Origin: JAAYCI01 sp964370045 | GTDB taxonomy: Bacteria > Bacillota > Clostridia > Oscillospirales > Ruminococcaceae | Assembly (NCBI GenBank): GCA_964370045.1 | Contig: CAYJGZ010000005.1 | Coordinates: 1 to 64,000, forward strand | Direction: 5' to 3' | DNA length: 64,000 bases | Part shown: piece after piece, positions 24,497 through 33,800 of the stretch | Layout: the number at the start of each line of letters is the position of its first letter | Numbering within the stretch: position 1 is the first letter of the stretch | Notes under the pieces: model-generated | Database searches by the model: none | The model's input: the letters and a program-made list of their open reading frames with translations, nothing else | Told to the model about the DNA's origin: nothing | Program-made: the position numbers and the translations under genes

Positions 24497-27124
24497 TTAA
24501 CGTGGGTTTTTGATGGTCGCCTGCGCCGCCGCAAGCCGTGCCACCGGCACCCTAAAGGGCGAACAGGACACATAGTCCAGCCCTGCATTGTGGAAAAACT
24601 CCACGCTGGTGGGGTCGCCGCCGTGCTCGCCGCATATACCAAGGTGCAGTGTGCTTTTTGCACCCCTGCCCAGCTCGCACGCCGTTTTCACAAGCTTGCC
24701 CACGCCCTTTTGGTCTATGTGGGCAAAGGGGTTGCTGTCGAACAGGTTGTTTTTGTAGTAGTAATTCAAGAACTTTGATGCGTCATCACGTGAGAAGCCG
24801 AAGGTCATCTGCGTGAGGTCGTTTGTGCCAAAGCTGAAAAAGTCCGCCTCGGTCGCAATCTCATTCGCCACAAGCGCCGCACGAGGTAGCTCTATCATCG
24901 TGCCCACCTCGTACTTCATGTCGCTGCCCGCCTTCTCTATCAGCCCATTTGCCGCCTGTACCACATACTTTTTCACATACTTAAACTCAGTTATTCCGCC
25001 CACAAGCGGAATCATAATCTGCGGCACAATATTTTTGCCCGTCCTTTTGCTCACGTTCAGCGCCGCCTGAATCACAGCCTCCGTTTGCATCTGCACAATC
25101 TCGGGGTAAGAAATAGCAAGGCGCACCCCACGGTGGCCCATCATGGGGTTAAACTCATGCAGGCTGTCCATCACCTGCCTTACCTCTACAACGGATATGC
25201 CAAGCTCGCTTGCAAGCTCTACGATGTCCTCCTCCTTCGTGGGAAGGAACTCGTGCAGCGGCGGGTCCAAATAGCGGATAACCACCGGCCGCTCGCCCAT
25301 TATTTCAAAGATGCTCTCAAAGTCTCCCTGCTGGTAGGGGCGTATTTTCTCCAGCGCTTTTTTGCGTCCCTCCACAGTTTTTGAGAGTATCATCTCACGC
25401 ATCGCCTTTATGCGCTGTGAGTCAAAGAACATGTGCTCGGTGCGACACAGCCCAATGCCCTGGCTGCCAAAGTCGGAGCCTTGCTGTACGTCTTTGGGCG
25501 TTTCGGCGTTGCAATACACCTCCATGTCCCGAATTTCGTCCGCCCAGCCCATAAAGCGCTCAAAGTCGCCGCTTATGCTCGCCTTTACGGTGGGCAGGTT
25601 TTCGCCGTACACCTTGCCGGTGCTGCCGTTCAGGCTTATGAAGTCGCCCTCTTTGTACACCTTGCCGTTTATGGAGAACTGCTTTTTGTCATAGTCCACC
25701 ACAAGCTCGCTCACACCGCACACACAGCAGGTGCCCATGCCGCGCGCCACCACAGCCGCATGGGAGGTCATGCCGCCGCGCGCCGTTAGGATACCCTGCG
25801 CCACCGCCATGCCCTCTATGTCCTCGGGGCTGGTCTCAAGCCGCACCAAAATCACCTTTTTGCCCTCTTCGTGCCACGCCGCCGCATCCTCTGCGGCAAA
25901 CACTATCTGCCCTGCCGCCGCACCCGGCGATGCCGCAAGCCCCTTGCAAATGGACTTTGCGCTTTTTAGCGCCGCTTTCTCAAACTGCGGGTGCAAAAGG
26001 CTGTCCAGCTGTATTGGCTCCACACGCATGATGGCCTCTTTCACGCTTATCATGCCCTCGTCCACAAGGTCCACCGCCACTTTCAGTGCGGCGGCGGCGG
26101 TGCGCTTGCCCGTGCGTGTTTGCAGCATGTACAGCTTGCCATCCTCGATGGTGAACTCCATGTCCTGCATGTCTTTATAGTGGTTTTCCAGCCTGTCCGC
26201 TATTTCCTTAAACTGCTTGTACACGCCCGGCATCTGCTTTTTCAGATGGCTTATGGGCGAGGGCGTGCGGATGCCTGCCACCACATCCTCGCCCTGTGCA
26301 TTTATAAGGTACTCGCCAAACAAAGCCTTCTCGCCCGTGGCAGGGTTGCGTGTAAACGCAACGCCCGTGCCCGAGTTTTCGCCCGAGTTGCCAAACACCA
26401 TGCTCTGCACGTTTACGGCAGTGCCCCAGTCGTAGGGAATTTCGTTCATGTGACGGTATGCGTTCGCACGGGGGTTGTCCCAGCTGCGAAAGACCGCCTG
26501 CACCGCCTGTATCAGCTGTTCTTTCGGCTGTGCAGGGAAGCCCTCCCCTTGGTTTTTCTCATATCGTGCCTTAAATTCCCCCACAAGCCACTTTAGGTCC
26601 TCGGCGTTTAGCTCTGTGTCCTGCTTTACGCCCTTTTTTTCCTTTAGCTCGTCAATTATCTTTTCGTACTCCGCCTTAGGCTGCTCCATAACAACATCCG
26701 AAAACATCTGTATAAAGCGGCGGTAGCTATCGTACGCAAAGCGTGGGTTGCCCGTCTTTTCCGCCAAGGCCTCTACCACCTCGTCGTTCAGCCCAAGGTT
26801 CAAAATAGTGTCCATCATGCCGGGCATGGACGCACGGCTTCCGCTACGAACACTTACAAGCAGTGGGTTTTGCACACTGCCAAACTGCTTTCCCGTAAGC
26901 TCCTCCAGCTTTTTAATGTACTCAAAAATCTCATTCTCAATGTCTGCGGAAATTGTGCGGCCGTCCTCGTAATACCTCGTGCACGCCTCGGTGGTGATTG
27001 TGAAACCTTGGGGCACGGGCATTCCGACATTCATCATCTCCGCAAGATTTGCGCCCTTTCCACCCAAAAGACCCCGCATATCCTTATTTCCCTCGCTAAA
27101 TAAATAGACATACTTTGTGCTCAA
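24497..27124 (-). CDS. ppdK: pyruvate, phosphate dikinase
   Basis: 875 aa from a TTG at 27124 with GGAGG 9 nt upstream; a more distal ATG (27145) would put the RBS inside the gene. With the TTG start the phosphorylated histidine in GGMTSHAAVVARG is residue 455, the same number as in the Clostridium symbiosum enzyme. The N-terminal ATP-grasp part (LLGGKGANLAEM), the swivelling phosphohistidine domain and the PEP-binding barrel with ICGEHGGDP are complete. It interconverts pyruvate + ATP + Pi and PEP + AMP + PPi, typical of PPi-using anaerobes. The minus strand has TGTTATAAT at 27236-27228 as an extended -10. Confidence 0.97.
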   Translation of the reverse strand: MSTKYVYLFSEGNKDMRGLLGGKGANLAEMMNVGMPVPQGFTITTEACTRYYEDGRTISADIENEIFEYIKKLEELTGKQFGSVQNPLLVSVRSGSRASMPGMMDTILNLGLNDEVVEALAEKTGNPRFAYDSYRRFIQMFSDVVMEQPKAEYEKIIDELKEKKGVKQDTELNAEDLKWLVGEFKARYEKNQGEGFPAQPKEQLIQAVQAVFRSWDNPRANAYRHMNEIPYDWGTAVNVQSMVFGNSGENSGTGVAFTRNPATGEKALFGEYLINAQGEDVVAGIRTPSPISHLKKQMPGVYKQFKEIADRLENHYKDMQDMEFTIEDGKLYMLQTRTGKRTAAAALKVAVDLVDEGMISVKEAIMRVEPIQLDSLLHPQFEKAALKSAKSICKGLAASPGAAAGQIVFAAEDAAAWHEEGKKVILVRLETSPEDIEGMAVAQGILTARGGMTSHAAVVARGMGTCCVCGVSELVVDYDKKQFSINGKVYKEGDFISLNGSTGKVYGENLPTVKASISGDFERFMGWADEIRDMEVYCNAETPKDVQQGSDFGSQGIGLCRTEHMFFDSQRIKAMREMILSKTVEGRKKALEKIRPYQQGDFESIFEIMGERPVVIRYLDPPLHEFLPTKEEDIVELASELGISVVEVRQVMDSLHEFNPMMGHRGVRLAISYPEIVQMQTEAVIQAALNVSKRTGKNIVPQIMIPLVGGITEFKYVKKYVVQAANGLIEKAGSDMKYEVGTMIELPRAALVANEIATEADFFSFGTNDLTQMTFGFSRDDASKFLNYYYKNNLFDSNPFAHIDQKGVGKLVKTACELGRGAKSTLHLGICGEHGGDPTSVEFFHNAGLDYVSCSPFRVPVARLAAAQATIKNPR

Positions 27125-27509
27125 GTTCTTCAGCCTCCAATTCACAACAAAATTTTTTCGGAAATTACACTATCAGGCACTTTTCTCTTAGTGCCGCAAA
27201 ATACTTTTATCACCTATTGACTAAAACATTATAACAAAGTACTCAACTTATTACCATATTTTTTTGCATTTCGATGTCGAAATTTGCAGTATTTTTTCAT
27301 CATAATGCATAAAGTACTTGCAAAATAAGCACAATAAGCTAAACTATATAGTAGAAGATTGTGCTGTCGAATGGTGTCATGCACGAGCGCATTGCAGTTT
27401 TTGGGATTTTGGACACTTTTTTAGCATCCATCACCCCTGCAAGTGTGTTCGCTTTTGGCACCGCCTATGTTGTTTGTGTCATTTATACTTTTTTGGAGGC
27501 ATTGCGTCT
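27125..27509. other. divergent promoter region of ppdK and prs
   Basis: AT-rich spacer between divergent genes. It holds an extended -10 for ppdK (27228-27236, minus strand). For prs there is TATATAG near 27341 without a well-spaced -35. No RNA gene is seen. Confidence 0.45.
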
Positions 27510-28475
27510 ATGAATGTGCATGGTAAGGACATAAAGATTTTCTGTGGAAATTCCAACAAGGCTCTGGCCGTCGCCATGGCGGACAGGCTGGGTGTTCCTG
27601 TGGGCAAGAGCGAAGTGAGCCTTTTTTCCGACGGTGAAATACGTGTGGATATTTTGGAGACGGTGCGAGGAAGCGACGTGTTTGTGGTGCAAAGCACCTC
27701 AAGCCCCGTAAACCGCCACCTCATGGAGCTACTCATCATGATAGATGCGTTCCGCCGTGCGTCTGCGGGGCGCATCACTGCGGTAATACCCTATTTTGGC
27801 TACGCAAGGCAGGACCGCAAAAACAAAGCACGTGACCCCATCACCGCAAAGCTTGTGGCGGACCTCATCAGCACCGCAGGCGCAGACCGTGTGCTCACGG
27901 TGGACCTGCACGCTCCCCAGATTCAAGGCTTTTTCGACATTCCGCTGGACCACCTTGTGGGTATGCCCATTCTTGTTCCTTACTTTGAGCGGAAGATGCG
28001 CTCAAACCCCGAGTTTGGCAAGGACCTTGTGGTCATGAGCCCCGACCTTGGCAGTGTTGCCCGCACAAGGGCCTTCGCCGAAAGGCTGGATGTGCCGCTT
28101 GCCATTGTGGACAAGCGCCGCCCAAAGCCCAACGCCTCCGAAATAATGAACATCATTGGCGACATCGAGGGTAAAAACGTAATTATAGTGGACGACATGA
28201 TAGACACCGCAGGCACGCTGTGCAACGCCGCATGTGCCGTTATGGAGCGTGGCGCAAAAAGCGTCACCGCCTGCGCAACCCACGCTGTGCTGTCCGGCCC
28301 TGCCATGGAGCGCATACAGAGCTCGCCCCTTTCGGAGGTTGTGGTGCTGGACACCATCGCCATACCGCAGGAGCGCAAGATAGACAAAATAAAGGTGATG
28401 TCCTGCGCCTCCGTCATGGCGCAAGCTGTGGAGCGCATCTACTCGGACAAGCCCGTGTCCATCCTGTTTAAGTAG
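27510..28475 (+). CDS. prs: ribose-phosphate pyrophosphokinase
   Basis: 321 aa from the ATG at 27510 (GGAGG 10 nt upstream); upstream in-frame sequence lacks family similarity. PRPP synthase makes PRPP from ribose-5-phosphate and ATP for nucleotide, His and Trp synthesis. Family motifs: FCGNSNKALA, GEIRV, YFGYARQDRK (flexible loop), VDLHAPQIQGFF (Mg-binding D/H) and the PRPP-loop VIIVDDMIDTAGT. Class I length. MITE copy 6 starts 38 bp after the stop. Confidence 0.96.
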   Translation: MNVHGKDIKIFCGNSNKALAVAMADRLGVPVGKSEVSLFSDGEIRVDILETVRGSDVFVVQSTSSPVNRHLMELLIMIDAFRRASAGRITAVIPYFGYARQDRKNKARDPITAKLVADLISTAGADRVLTVDLHAPQIQGFFDIPLDHLVGMPILVPYFERKMRSNPEFGKDLVVMSPDLGSVARTRAFAERLDVPLAIVDKRRPKPNASEIMNIIGDIEGKNVIIVDDMIDTAGTLCNAACAVMERGAKSVTACATHAVLSGPAMERIQSSPLSEVVVLDTIAIPQERKIDKIKVMSCASVMAQAVERIYSDKPVSILFK

Positions 28476-28513
28476 GCACATTTCAGCACGCTGTGTTGCT
28501 TATGTGAAAAAGC

Positions 28514-28629
28514 GGGAGTGGGCATAAGAGGTAATTTAGAATACCTTAAGCGCAAGAAGAAGGCGATATCCCCCCCGCCTACGACGGGGGGAGATATCAA
28601 AAACTAAATCACCGTGTTTGCCCACACCC
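28514..28629 (+). repeat. MITE-like palindromic element, family 1 copy 6
   Basis: Full copy in plus orientation: GGGAGTGGGCATAAGAGG arm, CTTAAGCGCAAGAAGAAGG, central stem GATATCCCCCCCG/CGGGGGGAGATATC, then AAATCACCGTGTTTGCCCACACCC. Flanking 7-mers match only partially (AAAAAGC and AAGAAAC). Confidence 0.8.
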
Positions 28630-28693
28630 CAAGAAACATGTCAACGAGCGATTTTTGCGACACAAAGCGACCGCTTCGTTGCACGGAAAGGCC

Positions 28694-28784
28694 TTAGTTT
28701 GAAACAAGTTTCAAACTAACAAATATATATAGTGTCGTCACAAGTGTTCAGCCGTCCGATTTTGGCAATTTATGACGACACTAT
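28694..28784. other. nested perfect inverted repeats upstream of the zinc-ribbon gene
   Basis: TTAGTTTGAAAC (28694-28705) and GTTTCAAACTAA (28708-28719) form a 12-bp stem with a 2-nt centre. Next, ATAGTGTCGTCA (28729-28740) and TGACGACACTAT (28773-28784) are 12-bp perfect inverted repeats 32 bp apart. Either could be operators or ends of a small decayed element; TATATATAG at 28723-28731 may be a -10 region. Confidence 0.55.
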
Positions 28785-28799
28785 CTAAAATCAATAATG

Positions 28800-28881
28800 C
28801 TCTTATCATTCCTTGTGCTTCGCATGATAAGAGTCACATATTTCATTAAATTTTGTACCAATGCGAAGCGACGGAATGGAG
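28800..28881 (+). promoter_or_regulatory. leader with two competing RNA structures before the zinc-ribbon gene
   Basis: Stem 1: CTCTTATCA (28800-28808) with TGATAAGAG (28825-28833). Stem 2: CATTCC + GCTTCGCAT (28807-28812, 28817-28825) with ATGCGAAGC + GGAATG (28861-28869, 28873-28878). Stem 2 overlaps both arms of stem 1 and reaches the first G of the Shine-Dalgarno GGAG (28878-28881), so the two folds compete and could gate translation. No known riboswitch class was recognised. Confidence 0.45.
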
Positions 28882-28888
28882 CCTTATT

Positions 28889-29674
28889 ATGTACTGTAGC
28901 CGTTGTGGCCAGCGCCTTGAGCAGAATATCAGTATTTGCGCAAAATGCGGTGCGGACATGTCCCGCCCGGGCAGCCCTATTGTAAAAAAGCCCGAGCAGG
29001 ATGCGCCGATGACCGAGAGCGAAAAAAAGACCGCCGCAATGCTCAAAGACTATGACGAGCCGCACGCCGCTCCTAAAAAAAGCACCTCAAAAAAGGTGGA
29101 AAAGCCCCCTGCCGATGCAAAAATCGCAAGCAGCTCTGTGCAGGGCAGCGCACCCGCCACACAGCACAAATATCCCATGATGGGCGAGCGCACACCGCCT
29201 CCCCTAAAGAAAAAGCGCCGAAAATGGCCCGCTTTTTTGTGCATTGTGCTGGCGGTGATAATAGGCCTGTACCAGCTGTGGGTGCTTTTGCCCTACAGCA
29301 TGGAGTTTTTAGCAAACTACGATGCGTATGTTGCCGCAGGCGCCGCAAGCGACACCATGCTGAACTCAATCTCCTATGCACTGTCTTTTATCTGCTGTGC
29401 GATTTTGGCGATGGCAGGCATGAACTGCCTGCGCCGCCTTAGCGCACGCAGGCTGGGTGTTGTCGCAGGGGCGATTTCCTCACTCTGCTTTTTGTGGAAC
29501 TTCACGTTTGCCACCGTCTACTTTGCGAATATCATCCAGCTGGGCATTCCGCTGCAAGACCATCTAAACGCTCTACTTTATGCTGTAATTTCGATGATAC
29601 TGTGTGTTTTTTCATGGCTTGTCGCCACGTTTTTGGACGGCGCCTGTTTCAAACAGCAAAAAAATAACAGGTAA
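28889..29674 (+). CDS. zinc-ribbon membrane protein of unknown function
   Basis: 261 aa from the ATG at 28889 (GGAG 7 nt upstream). An N-terminal zinc ribbon (C3, C6, C17, C20: MYCSRCG...CAKCG) is followed by a Lys/Pro/Ala-rich linker (about 30-125) and four predicted membrane helices (about 128-150, 172-195, 205-225, 230-252). This zinc-ribbon plus membrane layout is common in uncharacterised Firmicutes proteins. The upstream leader has competing hairpins, so expression may be controlled after transcription. The pth gene follows after 73 bp. Confidence 0.65.
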   Translation: MYCSRCGQRLEQNISICAKCGADMSRPGSPIVKKPEQDAPMTESEKKTAAMLKDYDEPHAAPKKSTSKKVEKPPADAKIASSSVQGSAPATQHKYPMMGERTPPPLKKKRRKWPAFLCIVLAVIIGLYQLWVLLPYSMEFLANYDAYVAAGAASDTMLNSISYALSFICCAILAMAGMNCLRRLSARRLGVVAGAISSLCFLWNFTFATVYFANIIQLGIPLQDHLNALLYAVISMILCVFSWLVATFLDGACFKQQKNNR

Positions 29675-29747
29675 CATCGCACATTTATATCGCTGAAAAT
29701 TTCACTTTTTTCGCCACTATTTGCACCGACATCGGGAGGCTTACGCT

Positions 29748-30356
29748 ATGTTTTTCAAAAAAAAGTTTGGGCCTGTGCAATGGATAGTGGCAGGGCTGGG
29801 CAACCCCGGCAAAAAGTATGAGGGCACACGCCACAACGTGGGTTTTGAGGCGCTGGACCATATGGCAGATGCGTTTTCCGTTTCGGTGCGCCGCTCCCGC
29901 TTTGACGCACTGTGCGGCGAGGGAGAGGTTCAGGGGCACAAGGTGCTGTTCGTAAAGCCGCAAACTTTCATGAACCTCTCGGGCGGCAGCCTGCTAAAGG
30001 CGGCGGATTATTACAACCTCACTGCGACGAACATCATTGTTTTGTACGATGATGTGGCACTTTCCCCCGGGATATTGCGCATACGCACCAAAGGCTCGGC
30101 AGGTGGGCACAACGGCCTAAAAAGTATCATCACCTTTTTGGGGGAGGACTTCCCACGGGTGCGCCTTGGCGTGGGCGACAAGCCACACGAGGACTACGAC
30201 ATGGCAAAGTGGGTGCTCAGCCGCATGAGCGCCACCGAGCAAAGCGCTGTGTACCACCGCTATGACGACGTTAAAAACGCGGTGCTTCTCCTCATGGAGG
30301 GCGAGCCTGAAAAGGCGATGGCACTGTACAACGGCGAGGGGCGACCCAAGCAATAG
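29748..30356 (+). CDS. pth: peptidyl-tRNA hydrolase
   Basis: 202 aa from the ATG at 29748 (GGGAGG upstream). Pth frees peptides from stalled peptidyl-tRNA. Motifs: VAGLGNPGKKYEGTRHNVGF with catalytic H29, KPQTFMNLSG, YDDVALSPG (Asp orienting the His) and GSAGGHNGLKSI. Slight N-terminal extension of about six Lys/Phe residues. It lies upstream of mfd, the usual Firmicutes order, but separated by a 479-bp spacer carrying family-2 copy B. Confidence 0.95.
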   Translation: MFFKKKFGPVQWIVAGLGNPGKKYEGTRHNVGFEALDHMADAFSVSVRRSRFDALCGEGEVQGHKVLFVKPQTFMNLSGGSLLKAADYYNLTATNIIVLYDDVALSPGILRIRTKGSAGGHNGLKSIITFLGEDFPRVRLGVGDKPHEDYDMAKWVLSRMSATEQSAVYHRYDDVKNAVLLLMEGEPEKAMALYNGEGRPKQ

Positions 30357-30652
30357 ACGTGCTTGTCATACAACACGACGCAATGCTTTAGCCACGTATA
30401 TACGCAGTTTTACTTGTGTTTTAGTTGCCATGTTTCGACATTGTTCTATGTCTTATGTGTTAGGTGTGATGTCACATGTCAGACATGATACCATGACTAT
30501 ATTGTCGCATCAGCTTTTGCTTTCGGTGGCTTTGTGCGGCTATTTCGAGTGCAGGCAATGGCACTGCCTCATTTTCGTGCGCATCTCTCACTTAGCCGTT
30601 AGGGAGAAATCCGAACACGCCTATTACGGCAAATTTATGCGCTATACTTCGT
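30357..30652. other. spacer between pth and family-2 copy B
   Basis: No ORF with an RBS. Minor hairpins only (AGGCA/TGCCT near 30553-30572; an imperfect GCCGT..ACGGC pairing around 30596-30630). I see no promoter for mfd that is well spaced here. Confidence 0.4.
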
Positions 30653-30786
30653 TCAATTAAGGGCTTGCCCCGTATGGGGCGTGGCAATAGCGGCTTTTAA
30701 GCCGCTGTAAATCAGCTGTGTGTCTGCTGATTTACAGGATGTTCCCCGCCACTTGTGAAAGCGGTGGACATCCTGCCCTAAGTTAT
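30653..30786 (+). ncRNA. structured repeat element, family 2 copy B
   Basis: Second copy of the four-hairpin element: GCCCC/GGGGC near 30667-30680, AGCGGC/GCCGCT (30689-30694, 30701-30706), GTAAATCAGC/GCTGATTTAC (30707-30716, 30726-30735) and a 14-position stem 30736-30749 with 30761-30774 (one G-T pair, one mismatch). The end motifs TCAATTAA and CCTGCC.TA.GTTAT match copy A, while stems 3 and 4 use different bases that remain paired. It ends 50 bp before mfd, so it could also act as a leader of mfd. Confidence 0.55.
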
Positions 30787-30835
30787 CCTCTCACCCACGA
30801 CATTCCAAAAAAATCCACCACAAAGGTATATCACT

Positions 30836-33800
30836 ATGCTAAGCCAATCAATAAAAAGAAGCACCGAATATCAGCGTTTGCTTGCCGCCATCGGGGGCAC
30901 TGCCCGTGGCGGCACGGCGCTTTTCGGCCTGCCTGCCGCCGCAAGAGCCATGGCGCTGTGCGCACTGTGCGAGGACACTCGCCTGCCCATGCTTGTCGTC
31001 ACCGCAAGCGAGGCGGAGGCCACAAGACTTGCGGCGGACGTGCAGGCGCTGGGCATCCCCTGTGCCATTTACCCCACGAGAGATTTTATGTTCCGCAACA
31101 TCGAAGGGCAAAGCCGAGAGTACGAGTACAGGCGGCTGGATGTTTTGGGCAAGCTGGTGAGCGGCCGTGTACAGCTGGTGGCCGCACCCATCGAGGCGGT
31201 GCTCCAGCGCACACTGCCAAAGGAAGAGTTTTTGTCGGGCACGCTCACCATAAAGCCGGGCATGAATATCCCACAAAAAGAGCTTATCAGCACGCTTTTT
31301 TCCGCAGGGTACGCAAAGCGAGAGCAGATAGACGGCCCCGGTCAGTTCAGCGTACGAGGGGGCATTGTGGACATTTTTGCGCCGGACATGCCCGCCCCGG
31401 CACGCCTTGAGTACTGGGGCGACGAGGTGGATTCGCTGCACAGCTTTGAGCTAATCAGCCAGCGCAGGGATGCAAAACTGCAAAAAATATACATCTCCCC
31501 TGCCCGTGAGGTGCTGTTTGGCGATGTGTCCACAGCGGCGGACTTTTTGCGTGACAAGCTTGCCACCTGCACCCCTGCGCAAAAAAAGCAGCTGAAGGAA
31601 ATCATTCAGGCGGACATTGACGCTCTTGAGGCAGGTGTTTTGCCCGAGGGGCTGGATAAATATTTCGCACTTAGGTATGACACTTTTGCGAGCGTGCTTG
31701 ATTACATGGACGACGCTGTTGTGTTTATGGACGAGCTTTGCGCCATCCGTGAGGAGGCAAGCGGAGTAGAGTTTCGCACACAGCAGGAGCAGGCCTCCCT
31801 TTTGGAGGAGGGGGTGCTTTGCCCCTGCATGATGAGCTTTTATGCGGACATCACCGAGCTTATGCGCAGGGCAGAGACCTGCCGCACCATATATGCCGAG
31901 AGCTTCCCTCGCAAAATGGACGTGCCTGCGCTTAATGACAGCATCACGCTCACGGCGCACGCACTGCCGCCGTGGTCGGGCAGTATAGCAAGCCTTGCAG
32001 AGGAGGTTTCCCCACTGCTTTCGCAGGGATATTTTTGTGCGGTGCTGGCAGGTACGCCACGTGCCGCCGCCGCCCTTGCAAAGGACTTGCAGGCGAGCGG
32101 CCTGCGTGCTGTTGCGCTAAAAGAAACCGACGACCCACAGCCGATTTTTGGCAGTGTGGCGGTGCTTAGCGGACGGCTGAGTGCAGGCGCACAGCTACCC
32201 TTCGCAAAGTTTGCGCTGTTCACCTCACGCAGGCAGGACAGCACCCTAACCCAAAAGCCAAAGCGCAAAAAAAATGCGCTCGCCTCCCTTTCGGACATCT
32301 CCGAGGGGGATTATGTGGTGCACCACAGCCACGGCATAGGGCTTTACTCGGGCATACAGCGGCTGGACATGCAGGGTGTTGTTAAGGATTATTTGAAGAT
32401 TTTGTACGATAAAAAGGATGTTTTGTACGTGCCCGTCACCCAGCTGGACCTGCTTAGCCGATACACCGCCCCGGGCGATGGCGAAAAGGTGAAGCTTGCA
32501 CGGCTTGGAGGCGAGCAGTGGACAAAAACCAAGGCGAGGGTGCGCAGTGCCACACGAGAGATTGCGCAGGAGCTTGTGAAACTTTATGCCCTGCGCACGA
32601 ATGCGAGCGGCTTTGCCTTTTCGGAGGACGACGAGTGGCAGCGGGATTTTGAGACCCGCTTTGAGCATGAGGAAACGCCCGAACAGCTACAAGCCGCATA
32701 CGAAATAAAGCAGGATTTACAGCGCCCCTACCCCATGGATAGGCTGCTTTCGGGGGACGTGGGCGTGGGCAAGACGGAGGTTGCGCTGCGTGCCGCCTTC
32801 AAGTGCATAATGGGTGGCAAGCAGTGCGCCATTTTGGTGCCCACCACCCTTTTGGCATTGCAACACTACAACACCATCCTCTCACGCATGGAGGCCTTCG
32901 CCGTAAAGGCGGAAATGCTCAGCCGTTTTCGCACACCAAAGCAGATACGGGATGCGGTAAAGGGCCTTGCCGACGGCACTGTGGATATTGTGGTGGGCAC
33001 GCATCGCTTGCTTCAAAAGGATATAAAATTTCACGATTTAGGGCTACTTATCATAGATGAAGAGCAGCGCTTTGGCGTGCGTCACAAGGAAAAACTGAAA
33101 GAAACCTTCATAGGCGTGGACACGCTCACCCTCTCCGCAACACCCATACCACGCACGCTGAGCATGGCGCTTTCGGGCATACGTGACATGAGCAGTATCG
33201 AGGAGCCACCCACCGAGCGTCACCCTGTCGAAACCTATGTGATGGAGTACGACGAGGGGCTTATTTACTCCGCCATAAAAAAAGAGCTGGACCGTGACGG
33301 GCAGGTGTACTACCTACACAACCGCATAGAATCCATAGAGTACACGGCGCAAAAGCTCGCCAAAATGCTGCCAAACGCGCGCATTGCCATCTCGCACGGG
33401 CGCATGGAGGAGCAGGCACTCTCCCGCACGTGGCAGGCACTTTTGAACGGCGAAATAGACATTCTTGTGTGCACAACGCTTATAGAAACAGGCGTGGACG
33501 TGCGCAACGTAAACACGCTTATCATTGAGGATGCGGACCGCATGGGTCTTGCCCAGCTTTACCAAATAAGGGGACGTGTGGGGCGCAGTGGGCGCAAAGC
33601 GTACGCCTACTGCACCTTCCGCAGGGACAAGGTGCTCACGGATGTTGCGGCGAAACGCCTTTCCGCCATTCGGGAGTTTACCGCTTTTGGCAGTGGGTTT
33701 CGCATAGCCATGCGAGATTTGCAAATTCGAGGCGCAGGCAACCTCTTGGGGCAAAGCCAGAGCGGCCACATGGAGGCGGTGGGCTACGACTTGTACGTAA

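Noticed and set aside
27124..27145. ATG at 27145 as the ppdK start
   Set aside because: It would place the GGAGG Shine-Dalgarno inside the gene and shift the catalytic histidine from 455 to 462; TTG at 27124 fits both.
30262..30660. 132-codon ORF overlapping the end of pth
   Set aside because: Begins inside pth in another frame, has no RBS and ends in family-2 repeat sequence; Cys/His-rich shadow translation.
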